A stretch of DNA of 64,000 nt from Enterobacterales bacterium (GTDB taxonomy: Bacteria; Pseudomonadota; Gammaproteobacteria; Enterobacterales; Enterobacteriaceae): the NCBI GenBank assembly GCA_015654925.1, contig JAATFX010000083.1:1-64000 (forward strand). The letters run 5' to 3'. Below the pieces are notes generated by a model that saw only the letters and a program-made list of their open reading frames with translations, ran no database searches and was not told the DNA's origin. A program made the position numbers and the translations under genes. Shown in pieces: positions 40,476 to 51,754 of the stretch. Position 1 is the first letter of the stretch. Every line of letters begins with the position of its first letter.

Positions 40476-42158
40476 TTATTCGCCTTTAGCTGCCTTGAAC
40501 GCTTCAGCCATTGCGCTGGAGAAGTTGCTGGTATCTTCCTGCTTGTTGGTGCTGTTCACAGTAGCGATAGCATCTTTCTCATCAGCTTCGTCCTTCGCAC
40601 GTACGGACAGGCTGACAACGCGGTTTTTACGATCAACGCCGGTGAATTTAGCTTCAACGTCGTCGCCCACGTTCAGAACCAGGGTCGCGTCTTCAATACG
40701 GTCACGAGAGGCTTCGGAAGCTCGCAGATAGCCTTCAACGCCGCCGGCTAATTCAACTGTAGCACCTTTAGCGTCAACTGCAGTGACTTTACCGGTAACT
40801 ATCGTGCCTTTCTTGTTCAAAGACAGGTAGTTATTAAACGGATCTTCAGCCAGTTGTTTCACGCCCAGGGAAATACGTTCGCGCTCTGCGTCAACCTGCA
40901 GAACCACGGCCGCGATTTCGTCGCCTTTCTTGTATTCACGCACGGCTTCTTCGCCGGCGACATTCCAGGAGATGTCGGACAGATGAACCAGACCGTCGAT
41001 GCCGCCTTCCAGGCCGATGAAGATACCAAAATCAGTGATTGACTTGATCTTGCCTTCAACGCGGTCACCCTTGTTATGGGTTTCAGCGAACTGCTGCCAT
41101 GGGTTGGACTTGCATTGTTTCAGGCCCAGGGAGATGCGACGACGTTCTTCGTCGATATCCAGAACCATGACTTCTACCACGTCGCCAACGTTGACAACCT
41201 TGGACGGATGGATGTTCTTATTGGTCCAATCCATTTCTGAAACGTGAACCAGGCCTTCAACGCCTTCTTCGATTTCAACGAAGCAGCCGTAATCGGTCAG
41301 ATTGGTCACGCGACCGGTGAGGCGGGTGCCTTCCGGATAACGTTTCGCGATAGCAACCCAAGGATCTTCGCCCAGCTGTTTCAAGCCCAGGGAGACACGG
41401 GTGCGTTCACGATCGAATTTCAGGACCTTAACGGTGATTTCATCACCTACATTCACGATTTCGCTCGGATGCTTAACGCGCTTCCAGGCCATATCGGTGA
41501 TATGCAGCAAGCCATCTACGCCGCCCAGATCGACAAACGCGCCATAGTCGGTAAGGTTTTTAACGATACCCTTAACTTCCATGCCTTCCTGCAGGTTTTC
41601 CAGCAGCTGATCGCGTTCCGCGCTATTTTCGGATTCAATCACCGCACGACGGGAAACCACAACGTTGTTACGTTTCTGGTCCAGCTTGATAACTTTAAAC
41701 TCAAGCTCTTTGCCTTCCAGATGCAGGGTATCGCGTACCGGACGCACGTCAACCAGCGAACCCGGCAGGAACGCACGAATGCCGTTCAGTTCGACGGTGA
41801 AACCGCCCTTCACTTTGCCGTTGATGATGCCGGTAACGGTCGCGGCTTCTTCGTAGGCTTTTTCCAGCATCAGCCAGGCTTCATGGCGCTTGGCTTTTTC
41901 GCGAGACAGCAAGGTCTCACCGAAACCGTCTTCCACCGCGTCCAGCGCGACGTCGACCTGGTCGCCGACCTGGATTTCCAGTTCGCCCTGAGCATTTTTA
42001 AACTGCTCGATAGGAATGGCGGATTCAGATTTCAGTCCGGCGTCAACCAGAACTACGTCTTTATCAATGGAAACAACGGTACCACGCACAATGGAACCGG
42101 GACGGGTTTCGATTTCTTTCAGGGATTCTTCAAAGAGTTGAGCAAAAGATTCTGTCAT
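40476..42158 (-). CDS. rpsA: 30S ribosomal protein S1
   Basis: 560 residues (E. coli 557). Six S1/OB repeats are visible in order. The first two bind the ribosome, and the later four have the typical GxVxxxxxYGxFV pattern (for example [19 protein letters not shown] and [20 protein letters not shown]) that binds mRNA. It unfolds mRNA leaders for initiation. In E. coli S1 represses its own translation through the leader, and a GAAG-type weak ribosome binding site is seen here too. Codon use is strongly biased, as in highly expressed genes. Confidence 0.99.
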   Translation of the reverse strand: MTESFAQLFEESLKEIETRPGSIVRGTVVSIDKDVVLVDAGLKSESAIPIEQFKNAQGELEIQVGDQVDVALDAVEDGFGETLLSREKAKRHEAWLMLEKAYEEAATVTGIINGKVKGGFTVELNGIRAFLPGSLVDVRPVRDTLHLEGKELEFKVIKLDQKRNNVVVSRRAVIESENSAERDQLLENLQEGMEVKGIVKNLTDYGAFVDLGGVDGLLHITDMAWKRVKHPSEIVNVGDEITVKVLKFDRERTRVSLGLKQLGEDPWVAIAKRYPEGTRLTGRVTNLTDYGCFVEIEEGVEGLVHVSEMDWTNKNIHPSKVVNVGDVVEVMVLDIDEERRRISLGLKQCKSNPWQQFAETHNKGDRVEGKIKSITDFGIFIGLEGGIDGLVHLSDISWNVAGEEAVREYKKGDEIAAVVLQVDAERERISLGVKQLAEDPFNNYLSLNKKGTIVTGKVTAVDAKGATVELAGGVEGYLRASEASRDRIEDATLVLNVGDDVEAKFTGVDRKNRVVSLSVRAKDEADEKDAIATVNSTNKQEDTSNFSSAMAEAFKAAKGE

Positions 42159-42270
42159 AGTTTGATAATCTTCAGGTGTTTTTGATTAACGTCCATCCGG
42201 CATCCTGCTCGATGGGGTTGTTTTACACGCCCCATTGCCAATCCTTGCAACGGGGTAGTTGTTTCTAAAG

Positions 42271-42954
42271 CTACGATAACGCCAGAATACGTTTCGAGTG
42301 GGCCAGCGCCTGGGCTATCACTTCATCGATAGTCATGCGGGTGGAATCCAGTACCAGGGCATCTGGTGCGGGAACCAACGGCGCCACCGGGCGACTTCTG
42401 TCGCGTTCGTCCCTTTCTTTTATCTCGGATAAAAGGCGTTCAAAGTTAACACTAAAGCCCTTTTCCTGCAACTGCCGCATGCGGCGGTGGGCTCTTTCTT
42501 CCGATGACGCGTCGAGAAAAATCTTCACCGGCGCCTCGACGAACACCACGGTGCCCATGTCGCGCCCGTCGGCAATCAGGCCGGGGGCCTCGCGAAACGC
42601 GCGCTGCCGGCGCAGCAGCGCTTCGCGCACCCGCGGGAAAGCCGCAATTTTGGACGCGGTATTGCCCACGGTCTCATTGCGGATTTCGTTACTCACATCC
42701 TCGCCTTCCAGGATGATTTCCAGCTCGCCCGCCTGGACTTTGAAGCGGACGTCAAGATGCGCCGCCAGCGGCACCAGGGCCTCTTCGGCGTTGATATCCA
42801 CCTGGTGATGCAGGGCCGCCAGCGCCAAAACGCGATAGATGGCGCCCGAATCGAGCAAATGCCATCCCAATGCTTCCGCCAATGCTTTACACAGCGTTCC
42901 TTTCCCCGCACCGCTCGGTCCATCGATGGTGATCACCGGGACAACTGCTGTCAT
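42271..42954 (-). CDS. cmk: Cytidylate kinase
   Basis: 227 residues, same as E. coli. It phosphorylates CMP and dCMP with ATP. The P-loop is [20 protein letters not shown]; the CMP-binding insert and the [21 protein letters not shown] segment are present. An AGGAGAA ribosome binding site precedes the ATG. Upstream of rpsA, with which it is partly cotranscribed in E. coli. Confidence 0.97.
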   Translation of the reverse strand: MTAVVPVITIDGPSGAGKGTLCKALAEALGWHLLDSGAIYRVLALAALHHQVDINAEEALVPLAAHLDVRFKVQAGELEIILEGEDVSNEIRNETVGNTASKIAAFPRVREALLRRQRAFREAPGLIADGRDMGTVVFVEAPVKIFLDASSEERAHRRMRQLQEKGFSVNFERLLSEIKERDERDRSRPVAPLVPAPDALVLDSTRMTIDEVIAQALAHSKRILALS

Positions 42955-43161
42955 TATCTTCTCCTCTCAGCGGCGAACGTCAGTTCCATTAAAATAAAAT
43001 TACCGTGGGGCATTATACGCATCATGTGCCACAAAGGTTACCCTAAGGTGTCAGGAATAGGCGTCTGGAACGTAAATTAAGATATCTCCGGGCTGATAGC
43101 GACAGTGTAGCCCGCCGGCGCCCTTTTTGCCCGGCCCGGCGGCAAATCATTTGCGGCGGGG

Positions 43162-44448
43162 TTATTTCAAGGTGCTGACCGCGGCCAACTGCCGGAAATA
43201 ATCGGGAAAGGTCTTGTTGGTGCATTTGGGATCGAGGATGGTCACCGGCGTATCGGACAAGGCCACCAGGGAAAAGCACATGGCCATGCGGTGGTCGTTA
43301 TAGGTGCCGATTTCCGCGTACGTCAAGGCCGCCGGCGGGGTAATAGTAATGTAGTCCTCCCCTTCCTCCACTTCGGCGCCGACTTTGCGCAGCTCGGTGG
43401 CCATGGCCGCCAGCCGGTCGGTTTCCTTGACCCGCCAATTAAAGATATTACGCAACGTGGTGGTGCCGCGGGCAAACAGCGCGGTGGTGGCGATGGTCAT
43501 GGCGGCGTCGGGGATATGGTTCATATCCATATCAATGGCGCGCAGCTCGCCGCGGGTACATTCGATAAAATCATCGCCCCAGCGGATTACGGCCCCCATG
43601 CGTTCAAGCACGTCGGCGAACCGGATATCGCCCTGCACGCTGTTCTTACCGATCCCCGTGACGCGGATGGTGCCGCCCCGGATGGCCGCCGCCGCCAGAA
43701 AATAGGAGGCCGACGACGCATCGCCCTCCACCAGATAATGGCCCGGCGAGCGATAAGTCTGCCGGCCCTGTACATGAAAATTCTGGTAGTCGTCATTGCG
43801 CACCTGAATGCCGAAGGTATTCATGAGCGCCAGGGTAATATCGATATAAGGCTTGGAAACCAGCTCGCCTTTAATGCGGATCGCGGTATCTTCCCCGGCC
43901 AGGGGCGCGGTCATCAGCAGCGCGGTCAGGAACTGGCTGGACACGCTGCCGTCAACGGTGATATCGCCGCCGCGAAAACCGCCGCGCAGGCGCAGCGGGG
44001 GATAGTCTTCCTGCTCCAGATACTCAATCTCCGCCCCGCCCTGGCGCAGCGCATCCACCAAATGGCCGATGGGGCGCTCTTTCATGCGCGGCTCGCCGGT
44101 CAGCGTTACGTCGTGCCGGCCCAGGCACAAGGCGGCGGCCAGCGGACGCATGGCGGTGCCCGCGTTGCCTAGAAACAGCGATAGGGGGACCTGTGCGGTC
44201 AGGGCATGCCCCAGCCCGATTATTTCGCACTGCCGGCGATCGGCGCTCAGGCGATAAGTTACCCCCAGCGCGCCGAGGGCGTCGAGCATATGGCGCACGT
44301 CGTCGCTGTCGAGCAAATTGGTCAGGCGGGTGGTGCCTTCGGCCAGCGCCGCCAGCAGCAGCGCCCGGTTCGATACGCTTTTCGAGCCGGGAAGATTAAT
44401 GGTGCCGTCGATATGGGCAATGGGTTGTAGGGTCAGGGATTCCAGCAT
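43162..44448 (-). CDS. aroA: 5-enolpyruvylshikimate-3-phosphate synthase
   Basis: 428 residues from the ATG at 44448 (E. coli 427), starting [15 protein letters not shown]. It joins shikimate-3-phosphate and PEP in aromatic amino acid synthesis. Substrate motifs are [19 protein letters not shown] and [17 protein letters not shown], with the [17 protein letters not shown] segment. The glycine of GNAGTAMRP is unaltered, as in the glyphosate-sensitive class I enzymes. It follows serC as in the E. coli serC-aroA operon. The longer reading upstream (to 44526) is not supported. Confidence 0.97.
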   Translation of the reverse strand: MLESLTLQPIAHIDGTINLPGSKSVSNRALLLAALAEGTTRLTNLLDSDDVRHMLDALGALGVTYRLSADRRQCEIIGLGHALTAQVPLSLFLGNAGTAMRPLAAALCLGRHDVTLTGEPRMKERPIGHLVDALRQGGAEIEYLEQEDYPPLRLRGGFRGGDITVDGSVSSQFLTALLMTAPLAGEDTAIRIKGELVSKPYIDITLALMNTFGIQVRNDDYQNFHVQGRQTYRSPGHYLVEGDASSASYFLAAAAIRGGTIRVTGIGKNSVQGDIRFADVLERMGAVIRWGDDFIECTRGELRAIDMDMNHIPDAAMTIATTALFARGTTTLRNIFNWRVKETDRLAAMATELRKVGAEVEEGEDYITITPPAALTYAEIGTYNDHRMAMCFSLVALSDTPVTILDPKCTNKTFPDYFRQLAAVSTLK

Positions 44449-44562
44449 GTAAAACGCATTCTCCAGCAAATATAACAGCGGCGGCCCGGCGCTACGCCCG
44501 GGTCGCCGATAGGATAGAAGGTACAACTCGATATCTTTAGGTCTATGCGGCGCTAGCGGACA

Positions 44563-45648
44563 TCAGCCGTGGCGCTTGGCGAAACCGGTCATAAAGCCCA
44601 CCAGCGCTTCGACGCCGGCCAGCGGCATGGCGTTATAGAGCGACGCGCGCATACCGCCCACCACCCGATGGCCTTTCAGGGCATGCAGCCCCGCCGCCAG
44701 TGATTCTTCCAGGAAGAGCTTATCCAGCGCGGCGTCCGCCAACAAAAACGGCACGTTCATACGCGAACGGTTGGCTGGGGCGACATCATTACGGTAAAAC
44801 CCGCTCTGGTCGATATACTGATACAGCGTCTGCGCCTTCACCTGGTTGCGTTTGTCGATTTCCACCAGGCCGCCCTGTTCCTTCAGCCATTTAAACACCA
44901 GGCCGGACAGATACCAGGCAAAGGTCGGCGGGGTATTGAACATGGAGTCGTTTTCCGCCAGCACCTGATAATCGAGGACCGAGGGCAGTTCACGGCGCGC
45001 CTTGCCCAGCAAATCTTCGCGCACGATCACCAGCGTCAGGCCGGCCGGGCCGATATTTTTCTGCGCCCCGGCATAGATCACGCCAAAACGGCTGACATCC
45101 AGCGGACGCGACATAATGGTCGAAGAGTAATCCGCCACCACCACCTTATCACCGAAATCAGGGGTTTCGTCGATGGCCAGGCCATCGATGGTTTCATTAG
45201 GGCAATAATGGACATACGCGCTGTCGGCGGACAGGGCCCATTCGCTCATGGGTTTAATGGCGCGCAGGCCATTTATCCGGGTTTTCACGTCGATAACCCG
45301 CGGATCGCAATATTTGCGCGCTTCGTCAACCGCGCTGTGCGCCCAATAACCGCCGTCGATATAATCGGCGCTGACGCCGTCGCCCAGCAGGTTTAACGGC
45401 ACCGCGGCGAACTGCGCGCGGGCGCCGCCGTGGCTGAATAAGACTTTGTAATTATCAGGTATTTGCAAAAGGTCGCGCAGATCCTGCTCGGACTCCTTGG
45501 CCATCTCGATAAATTCTTTGCTGCGATGGCTTATCTCCATCACCGACATACCCAAGCCATGCCAGTTACGCAATTCCTGTTCCGCACGGCGTAATACTTC
45601 CACCGGGATCATCGCCGGACCGGCGCTAAAATTAAATACCTGATTCAT
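44563..45648 (-). CDS. serC: Phosphoserine aminotransferase
   Basis: 361 residues from the ATG at 45648 (E. coli 362), starting [19 protein letters not shown]. It is a PLP enzyme that makes 3-phosphoserine for serine synthesis and a related intermediate for pyridoxal phosphate. The PLP lysine lies in [20 protein letters not shown] and [12 protein letters not shown] are family motifs. First gene of the serC-aroA pair, and divergent from ycaO. Confidence 0.97.
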   Translation of the reverse strand: MNQVFNFSAGPAMIPVEVLRRAEQELRNWHGLGMSVMEISHRSKEFIEMAKESEQDLRDLLQIPDNYKVLFSHGGARAQFAAVPLNLLGDGVSADYIDGGYWAHSAVDEARKYCDPRVIDVKTRINGLRAIKPMSEWALSADSAYVHYCPNETIDGLAIDETPDFGDKVVVADYSSTIMSRPLDVSRFGVIYAGAQKNIGPAGLTLVIVREDLLGKARRELPSVLDYQVLAENDSMFNTPPTFAWYLSGLVFKWLKEQGGLVEIDKRNQVKAQTLYQYIDQSGFYRNDVAPANRSRMNVPFLLADAALDKLFLEESLAAGLHALKGHRVVGGMRASLYNAMPLAGVEALVGFMTGFAKRHG

Positions 45649-45894
45649 TTCCCTCACCACTTGGCCAAAAAATTCGTGAATACCTGTTCTATCGTTTTTA
45701 TCACTCGCATCCGGGTGCCGCAATGCTTATTGATTATCTTATGCTATTTCGCTGCCCGTCCACGCGCGGCGGCGAACCGGCGCGACCGGCGGGAAAATTG
45801 TCCGCGGCCCCGGGCGCGCTAAGGAGAATACATGGAGCCCGGTGAGAAAACACCGTATTATGGGCCTTTCAAGACAATAATAAAGAGAGCCTGC

Positions 45895-47661
45895 ATGTCA
45901 CAAACATTTATTCCCGGCAAAGACGCCGCCCTGGAGGATTCCATCGCCCGCTTCTACCAGCGGCTCGGCGAGCTGGGTTTTAATATCGAAGAGGCCTCCT
46001 GGCTCAATCCGGTCCCCCATGTCTGGTCGGTGCATATCCGCGACCGCGATTGCCCGCTGTGCTTCACCAATGGTAAAGGCGCCAGCAAAAAAGCCGCTCT
46101 GGCCTCGGCGTTGGGCGAGTATTTCGAGCGCTTATCCACTAACTACTTTTTTGCCGATTTTTATCTCGGCCACGGCATCGCCAACGGCGAGTTTGTGCAT
46201 TATCCCGATGAAAAATGGTTTCCCCTGCCCGCGGACGACCAACTGCCCGCCGGCATACTCGACGAACGCCTGCGCGCGTTTTACGATCCGGACCGGGAGC
46301 TGACCGCCCGCGCCCTCGTCGACATGCAATCAAGCAACGCCGAGCGGGGAATCTGCGCCCTGCCCTTTAGCCGCCAGTCCGACGGGCAGACGGTTTATAT
46401 CCCGATGAATATCGTCGGCAATCTCTATGTCTCCAACGGCATGTCGGCGGGCAATACCGCCAACGAGGCCCGGGTACAGGCCCTGTCGGAGGTCTTCGAG
46501 CGCCATATCAAAAACCGCATCATCGCCGAATCCATCAGCCTGCCGGTGATTCCGCCGGCCGTCATGTCCCGCTACCCCGGGGTAATGGAAGCGATTAACA
46601 GCCTGGAAGCGGAAGGGTTTCCCATTTTTGCCTACGATGCTTCATTAGGCGGGGTGTACCCGGTGATCTGCGTGGTACTGTTTAATCCGGCCAACGGCAC
46701 CTGCTTCGCCTCTTTCGGCGCCCATCCGGATTTCGGCGTGGCGCTGGAGCGTACGGTAACGGAACTGCTGCAAGGCCGCAGCCTCAAAGATCTGGATGTG
46801 TTCACGCCGCCCACCTTCGATGATGAAGAAGTGGCGGAACAGACCAACCTGGAGACGCATTTCATCGACTCCAGCGGTTTGATCTCCTGGGACTTATTCA
46901 AGCACGACGCCGATTATACCTTCGCGGATTGGGATTTCAGCGGCAGCACCGGCGATGAGTTCGCCACCCTGATGGCTATTTTCAGGCGGCAGGGCATGGA
47001 AGTCTATATCGCGGATTATGAACATCTGGAGGTGTATGCCTGCCGTATTTTGGTGCCAGGCATGTCGGATATCTATCCGGTGGAGGATTTGCTACTGGCC
47101 AATAACGCCATGGCCATCCACTGGCGCGACACCCTGACCAGCTTGCCGGACAGCCGCTGGCCCCCGGAGCGTTATCTGGCATTAATTGAACAGCTCGACG
47201 ACGAAGGGCTGGACGACTTTACCCGCGTCCGGGAATTGCTGGGCATGGCGACCGGTAAAGATAACGGCTGGTATACCCTGCGGGTAGGCGAACTCAAAGT
47301 CATGCTGGCCCTGGCCGGCGGCGATCTTGAGCAAGCGCTGATGTGGGCCGAATGGACCCGGGATTTTAACGCCTCGGTGTTTTCCGACCAGCGGGAAAAC
47401 TTTTACCGCTGCCTGCATACCCTGCTGTTATTGACCCAGGAGCCGGATCGCGACGCGCAGCAATATCACGCCGCCTTTGAACGCATGTACGGCAAAGCCG
47501 CCCTGGAGCGCGCGTCGGCCGCCCTCAGAGGCGAAAATTGTTTCGAGGGTTTATTTAACATCGACAACGACCTGCACGCCCTGCCCGCTCATCGCGCGCT
47601 GCTCGCCGCCTATGAAAAACTGCAGGCGGCTAAACGGCGCTATTGGCAGGCTAAAGCGTAA
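45895..47661 (+). CDS. ycaO: YcaO domain protein (RimO-associated)
   Basis: 588 residues from the ATG at 45895 with GAGAG upstream (E. coli 586). The YcaO ATP-binding fold covers about residues 60-390, with conserved acidic/basic motifs such as ASALGEYFERLS, GNTANEARVQALSEVFERH and ALERTVTELLQGR. A helical C-terminal region of about 190 residues has TPR-like character. In E. coli YcaO helps beta-methylthiolation of ribosomal protein S12 through RimO. There is no neighbouring RiPP precursor or dehydrogenase, so a peptide-modifying role is not suggested here. Confidence 0.94.
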   Translation: MSQTFIPGKDAALEDSIARFYQRLGELGFNIEEASWLNPVPHVWSVHIRDRDCPLCFTNGKGASKKAALASALGEYFERLSTNYFFADFYLGHGIANGEFVHYPDEKWFPLPADDQLPAGILDERLRAFYDPDRELTARALVDMQSSNAERGICALPFSRQSDGQTVYIPMNIVGNLYVSNGMSAGNTANEARVQALSEVFERHIKNRIIAESISLPVIPPAVMSRYPGVMEAINSLEAEGFPIFAYDASLGGVYPVICVVLFNPANGTCFASFGAHPDFGVALERTVTELLQGRSLKDLDVFTPPTFDDEEVAEQTNLETHFIDSSGLISWDLFKHDADYTFADWDFSGSTGDEFATLMAIFRRQGMEVYIADYEHLEVYACRILVPGMSDIYPVEDLLLANNAMAIHWRDTLTSLPDSRWPPERYLALIEQLDDEGLDDFTRVRELLGMATGKDNGWYTLRVGELKVMLALAGGDLEQALMWAEWTRDFNASVFSDQRENFYRCLHTLLLLTQEPDRDAQQYHAAFERMYGKAALERASAALRGENCFEGLFNIDNDLHALPAHRALLAAYEKLQAAKRRYWQAKA

Positions 47662-48098
47662 CGCCGGGACAGGACCGGGCGGCCGTGCTAAAATGCCCGC
47701 TGTTGCCGGGCCGCGGCCCCTGGTCCCGTTTTTTCCTGGGGAGTGGTAAAACGCCGCGCTACACCTGCCGGGCGCGCGACAACCCTACTCTAATTAAGGC
47801 TTTAGGGCGTAATACCGCTAATAACGCTATTCGGACCGGCGGGAAAAATAATGCCGGGATAGAAGTTTCGTATTTTGGTTTATTGTTTCAAAAAAGTAAT
47901 ACACGACAAAATAATTCAAGAAACTGAAACAATACCGCCACATTCGTGGTTATTGCATAACGGGCCAAAATGTACAAAAAATGTGGTCTTCAAATCTTTA
48001 TGTAATAATTAAAATTTATTTTCAGTATATTTTTCAATGCTTTATAATTAACTGCCCGCCTTTTTCGCCTATTGCAAGCCTATTAAGTTTGGGCCATT
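47662..48098. promoter_or_regulatory. Long intergenic region upstream of focA
   Basis: About 510 bases separate ycaO and focA, matching the long multi-promoter focA region of E. coli. A GGGCCGCGGCCC palindrome (47708-47719) followed nine bases later by six T residues may end ycaO transcription. TATTGTTTC (47881-47889) and GAAACAATA (47926-47934) form a 9-bp inverted repeat over an AT-rich spacer. The stretch from 47880 to 48080 is strongly AT-rich, suitable for IHF and H-NS binding. No ORF here is convincing. Confidence 0.5.
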
Positions 48099-48147
48099 AT
48101 GATCTATATCAATTTTTGCTCTATACTCGTTTGTTAGAATTAGAGCG
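48099..48147 (+). promoter_or_regulatory. FNR box and promoter upstream of focA
   Basis: ATGATCTATATCAA (48099-48112) differs from the FNR consensus TTGAT-N4-ATCAA by one base. A -10-like TAGAAT lies at 48135-48140, putting the box centre close to -41.5 from the expected start, the class II activator position. This fits anaerobic induction of focA-pflB. An alternative -10, TATACT at 48122-48127, would place the box closer to the start. Confidence 0.75.
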
Positions 48148-48174
48148 TTAATTAATCCAACGAAGAGTGTATGT

Positions 48175-49032
48175 GTGAAGGCTGATAATCCTTTTGACCT
48201 GAAATTACCGGATGCCATGGCCGGCGTTGCTGAAGAGGCGGGAGTCTACAAAGCAACCAAGCAACCATCCAAAACGTTTTTTCTGGCCATTACCGCAGGC
48301 GTTTTTATTTCCATAGCTTTCGCTTTTTATATTACGGCAACCACCGGTGCCGGCACTATGCCTTACGGCATCACCAAGCTTATCGGCGGGATTTGCTTTT
48401 CGCTGGGGTTGATGCTGGTGGTGGTCTGCGGCGCCGATCTCTTTACCTCCACGGTGCTGATTATCGTCGCCAAGGCCAGCGGGCGTATCACCTGGGGGCA
48501 GTTGCTGCGCAATTGGATTAATGTTTACTTTGGCAACCTGGTGGGCGCGCTGCTGTTTGTCGCCCTGATCTGGTTCTCAGGGGAGCACATGGTGGCAAAT
48601 GGCGCATGGGGCCTGAATGTTTTACAGACCGCCGATCACAAAATGCACCATACTTTTGTTGAAGCGGTATGTCTGGGTATCCTGGCTAACCTGCTGGTCT
48701 GCATGGCGGTATGGATGAGTTACTCCGGCCGCAGCCTGACCGATAAAATGTTCGCCATGATCTTTCCGGTCGCGATGTTCGTTGCCAGTGGTTTTGAGCA
48801 TAGCATCGCCAACATGTTTATGATCCCATTGGGCATTGTCATTAAAGATTTTGCCGCGCCGGAATTCTGGCAAGCGATTGGGATGGTTCCAGAACAATTT
48901 TCACATCTTACCGTTGGCAACTTTATCATCGATAACCTGATACCAGTGACAATTGGCAACATTATCGGTGGGGGGTTACTGGTAGGATTGACATATTGGA
49001 TGATTTATCTGCGCGGTGGGAACCAGCATTAA
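48175..49032 (+). CDS. focA: FocA formate channel
   Basis: 285 residues with a GTG start, as in E. coli focA ([16 protein letters not shown]). A pentameric formate-nitrite transporter-family channel of the inner membrane with six membrane helices. FNT motifs visible are [11 protein letters not shown], the [13 protein letters not shown] helix and the [12 protein letters not shown] segment containing the pore histidine. It exports and imports formate made by PflB. First gene of the focA-pflB operon, with 62 bases to pflB. Confidence 0.97.
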   Translation: MKADNPFDLKLPDAMAGVAEEAGVYKATKQPSKTFFLAITAGVFISIAFAFYITATTGAGTMPYGITKLIGGICFSLGLMLVVVCGADLFTSTVLIIVAKASGRITWGQLLRNWINVYFGNLVGALLFVALIWFSGEHMVANGAWGLNVLQTADHKMHHTFVEAVCLGILANLLVCMAVWMSYSGRSLTDKMFAMIFPVAMFVASGFEHSIANMFMIPLGIVIKDFAAPEFWQAIGMVPEQFSHLTVGNFIIDNLIPVTIGNIIGGGLLVGLTYWMIYLRGGNQH

Positions 49033-49094
49033 TTTGCCAGGCACCCTCCGTAAAGCCGGGTTTGAAGAAATCCACATTAGAAGGTAGGTATACA

Positions 49095-51377
49095 ATGACC
49101 GATCTGAACACAAAATTAGCCACTGCCTGGGAAGGTTTTAGCAAAGGCGACTGGCAGACTGAAGTCAACGTTCGTGACTTTATCCAGAAAAACTATACCC
49201 CATATGAAGGCAACGAAGCCTTCCTGGCGGGCGCTACTGCTGCCACCACTACCCTGTGGGGCAAAGTGATGGAAGGCATCAAAACCGAAAACCGCACCCA
49301 TGCGCCGGTTGATTTTGATACGGATGTTGTCGCCACCGTGACTTCTCATGACGCCGGCTATATCGATAAAGGCCTGGAAAAAATCGTTGGTTTGCAAACC
49401 GATGCCCCGTTGAAACGCGCGCTTATCCCGTTTGGCGGCATCAAGATGGTTGAAAGCTCTTGCAAAGCCTATGACCGCGAGCTGGACCCGGAAGTTAAAA
49501 AAATCTTTACCGAATATCGCAAAACCCATAACCAGGGCGTATTCGATGTTTATACCCCGGACATCCTGAAATGCCGTAAAACCGGCGCCCTGACCGGCTT
49601 GCCCGATGCTTACGGCCGTGGCCGCATCATTGGTGACTATCGCCGCGTCGCGCTGTATGGCATCGATTATCTGATGAAAGATAAATTCGCCCAGTTCACC
49701 TCTTTGCAAAGCAAATTGGAAAACGGCGAAGATCTGGAAGCAACTATCCGTCTGCGTGAAGAAATTGCCGACCAGCATCGTGCCCTGGCACAAATCAAGG
49801 AAATGGCCGCCAAATACGGGTGCGACATCTCCGGCCCGGCTACCACCGCGCAGGAAGCCGTGCAATGGACTTACTTCGGTTATCTGGCCGCGGTTAAATC
49901 CCAGAACGGCGCCGCTATGTCGTTCGGCCGTACGTCGACGTTCCTTGATATCTACATCGAACGCGATCTGAAAGCAGGCAAAATCACTGAAGAACAAGCT
50001 CAGGAATTGATTGACCATCTGGTCATGAAATTGCGTATGGTCCGTTTCCTGCGTACCCCTGAATATGATGAATTGTTCTCCGGCGACCCGATTTGGGCAA
50101 CTGAATCCCTGGGCGGCATGGGCGTTGACGGACGTACGCTGGTTTCCAAAAACAGCTTCCGTTTCCTGAACACCCTGTACACCATGGGACCGGCGCCTGA
50201 ACCAAACATGACCATCCTGTGGTCGGAAAAACTGCCGATTAGCTGGAAGAAATTCACCGCTAAAGTTTCTATCGACACGTCTTCCGTACAGTATGAAAAC
50301 GATGACCTGATGCGTCCCGATTTCAACAATGATGATTACGCGATTGCGTGTTGCGTAAGCCCAATGGTTGTCGGTAAACAAATGCAGTTCTTCGGCGCCC
50401 GTGCGAACCTGGCCAAAATGGTCCTGTACGCAATCAACGGCGGCATGGATGAAAAAGCCAAAATCCAGGTCGGCCCGAAAACCGAACCGATCAAAGATGC
50501 GGTACTTGATTATGATATCGTGCTTAAGAGCATGGATCATTTCATGGACTGGCTGGCCAAGCAGTATGTCACCGCGCTGAACGTCATCCATTATATGCAT
50601 GACAAATACAGCTACGAAGCTTCGCTGATGGCGCTGCATGACCGTGACGTCTATCGCACCATGGCCTGCGGTATCGCCGGCTTGTCCGTCGCCGCCGATT
50701 CCCTGTCCGCCATCAAGTATGCCAAAGTTAAGCCTATCCGCGATGCCGACGGCATGGCGGTTGACTTTGATATCGAAGGCGAATATCCGCAGTTCGGTAA
50801 CAACGACTCGCGCGTCGATGACATCGCTTGTGACCTGGTGGAACGTTTCATGAAGAAAATTCAGAAACTGCCGACCTATCGCAACGCCGTACCGACCCAG
50901 TCGATCCTGACCATCACGTCCAACGTGGTTTACGGCAAGAAAACCGGTAACACCCCTGATGGCCGTCGTTCAGGCGCGCCGTTCGGACCTGGTGCCAACC
51001 CGATGCACGGTCGTGACCAGAAGGGCGCGGTGGCCTCTTTGACCTCGGTTGCCAAACTGCCGTTTGCTTATGCGAAAGATGGTATTTCTTACACCTTCTC
51101 TATCGTACCTAAAGCACTGGGTAAAGATGAAGATGTACGTAAAGCCAACCTGGCCGGTCTGATGGATGGTTATTTCCACCATGAAGCCGGCGTCGAAGGC
51201 GGTCAGCATCTGAACGTCAACGTGATGAACCGTGAAATGCTGGTGCAGGCCATGGAACATCCTGAAGACTACCCTAACCTGACCATTCGTGTTTCCGGTT
51301 ATGCAGTACGCTTCAACTCGTTGACCAAAGAACAGCAGAAGGACGTTATTACCCGTACCTTCACCGCGTCAATGTAA
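49095..51377 (+). CDS. pflB: Pyruvate formate-lyase
   Basis: 760 residues from the ATG at 49095, same as E. coli, with an AGAAGGTAGG ribosome binding site; a longer in-frame reading into focA has no family support. It is a glycyl radical enzyme converting pyruvate and CoA to acetyl-CoA and formate in anaerobic growth. The active-site cysteine pair is in [11 protein letters not shown] (Cys418-Cys419), and the radical glycine is in [10 protein letters not shown] near residue 734. It needs the activase PflA, whose gene normally follows directly but is not found in the rest of this window. Codon bias is strong. Confidence 0.98.
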   Translation: MTDLNTKLATAWEGFSKGDWQTEVNVRDFIQKNYTPYEGNEAFLAGATAATTTLWGKVMEGIKTENRTHAPVDFDTDVVATVTSHDAGYIDKGLEKIVGLQTDAPLKRALIPFGGIKMVESSCKAYDRELDPEVKKIFTEYRKTHNQGVFDVYTPDILKCRKTGALTGLPDAYGRGRIIGDYRRVALYGIDYLMKDKFAQFTSLQSKLENGEDLEATIRLREEIADQHRALAQIKEMAAKYGCDISGPATTAQEAVQWTYFGYLAAVKSQNGAAMSFGRTSTFLDIYIERDLKAGKITEEQAQELIDHLVMKLRMVRFLRTPEYDELFSGDPIWATESLGGMGVDGRTLVSKNSFRFLNTLYTMGPAPEPNMTILWSEKLPISWKKFTAKVSIDTSSVQYENDDLMRPDFNNDDYAIACCVSPMVVGKQMQFFGARANLAKMVLYAINGGMDEKAKIQVGPKTEPIKDAVLDYDIVLKSMDHFMDWLAKQYVTALNVIHYMHDKYSYEASLMALHDRDVYRTMACGIAGLSVAADSLSAIKYAKVKPIRDADGMAVDFDIEGEYPQFGNNDSRVDDIACDLVERFMKKIQKLPTYRNAVPTQSILTITSNVVYGKKTGNTPDGRRSGAPFGPGANPMHGRDQKGAVASLTSVAKLPFAYAKDGISYTFSIVPKALGKDEDVRKANLAGLMDGYFHHEAGVEGGQHLNVNVMNREMLVQAMEHPEDYPNLTIRVSGYAVRFNSLTKEQQKDVITRTFTASM

Positions 51378-51407
51378 TTTCCCACACCGTCTGAAAAGGC
51401 GTAAAAT

Positions 51408-51437
51408 AAAGGCTCCACGAAAGTGGGGCCTTTTTAA
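51408..51437 (+). terminator. pflB intrinsic terminator
   Basis: AAAGGCTCCAC (51408-51418) pairs with GTGGGGCCTTT (51423-51433) with one G-U pair around GAAA, followed by T residues. Thirty bases past the pflB stop. Confidence 0.92.
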
Positions 51438-51636
51438 TCATCTTCGCCAGGCTTGTGGCCCGCTCCGGACAGTTTGCTTTGGCTGAAAGCTATGTTTTAT
51501 GGCTGGCAGCCAAAACAAATTCCCCGCATAAAATGGAGAAAACCCCGCAATGTCAGTACTTGGTGACTTGCAGTAGGGTTTAATTGATTGAAATAAAAGG
51601 ATTTATTTTAACTAACGTCCACACATTGACCACATC

Positions 51637-51675
51637 GACAAAAAAGCCCTGGGAAACCGGGGCTTATTTTTTTGT
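51637..51675. terminator. Second terminator-like hairpin downstream of pflB
   Basis: AAGCCCTGG (51644-51652) pairs with CCGGGGCTT (51657-51665) around GAAA, extended by an outer A/T stem, and followed by seven T residues. No gene on the plus strand lies between it and pflB, so it may have belonged to a gene that is gone, or mark the chromosome-prophage boundary. The rest of 51438-51754 holds no gene I can support. Confidence 0.75.
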
Positions 51676-51754
51676 CTTCCCCCATTCCTTTGATTGATTC
51701 CCCAGCGCTACTATCAAACAGAAAATAATTAACCTTTGGGAAGGTGCGGCTATC

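Noticed and set aside
41244-42185. 313-codon plus-strand frame opposite rpsA
   Set aside because: Result of the strong codon bias of ribosomal protein S1 read backwards.
45895-47661. YcaO as part of a RiPP (azoline or thioamide peptide) cluster
   Set aside because: The neighbours are serC and focA, with no precursor peptide or partner enzyme, and the protein matches E. coli YcaO throughout.
47684-47927. 80-codon frame downstream of ycaO
   Set aside because: Lies in the focA upstream region, has no ribosome binding site and no family resemblance; a chance frame.
49116-50639. 507-codon minus-strand frame opposite pflB
   Set aside because: PflB is complete on the plus strand with its active-site motifs; the antisense frame is an effect of biased codon use.
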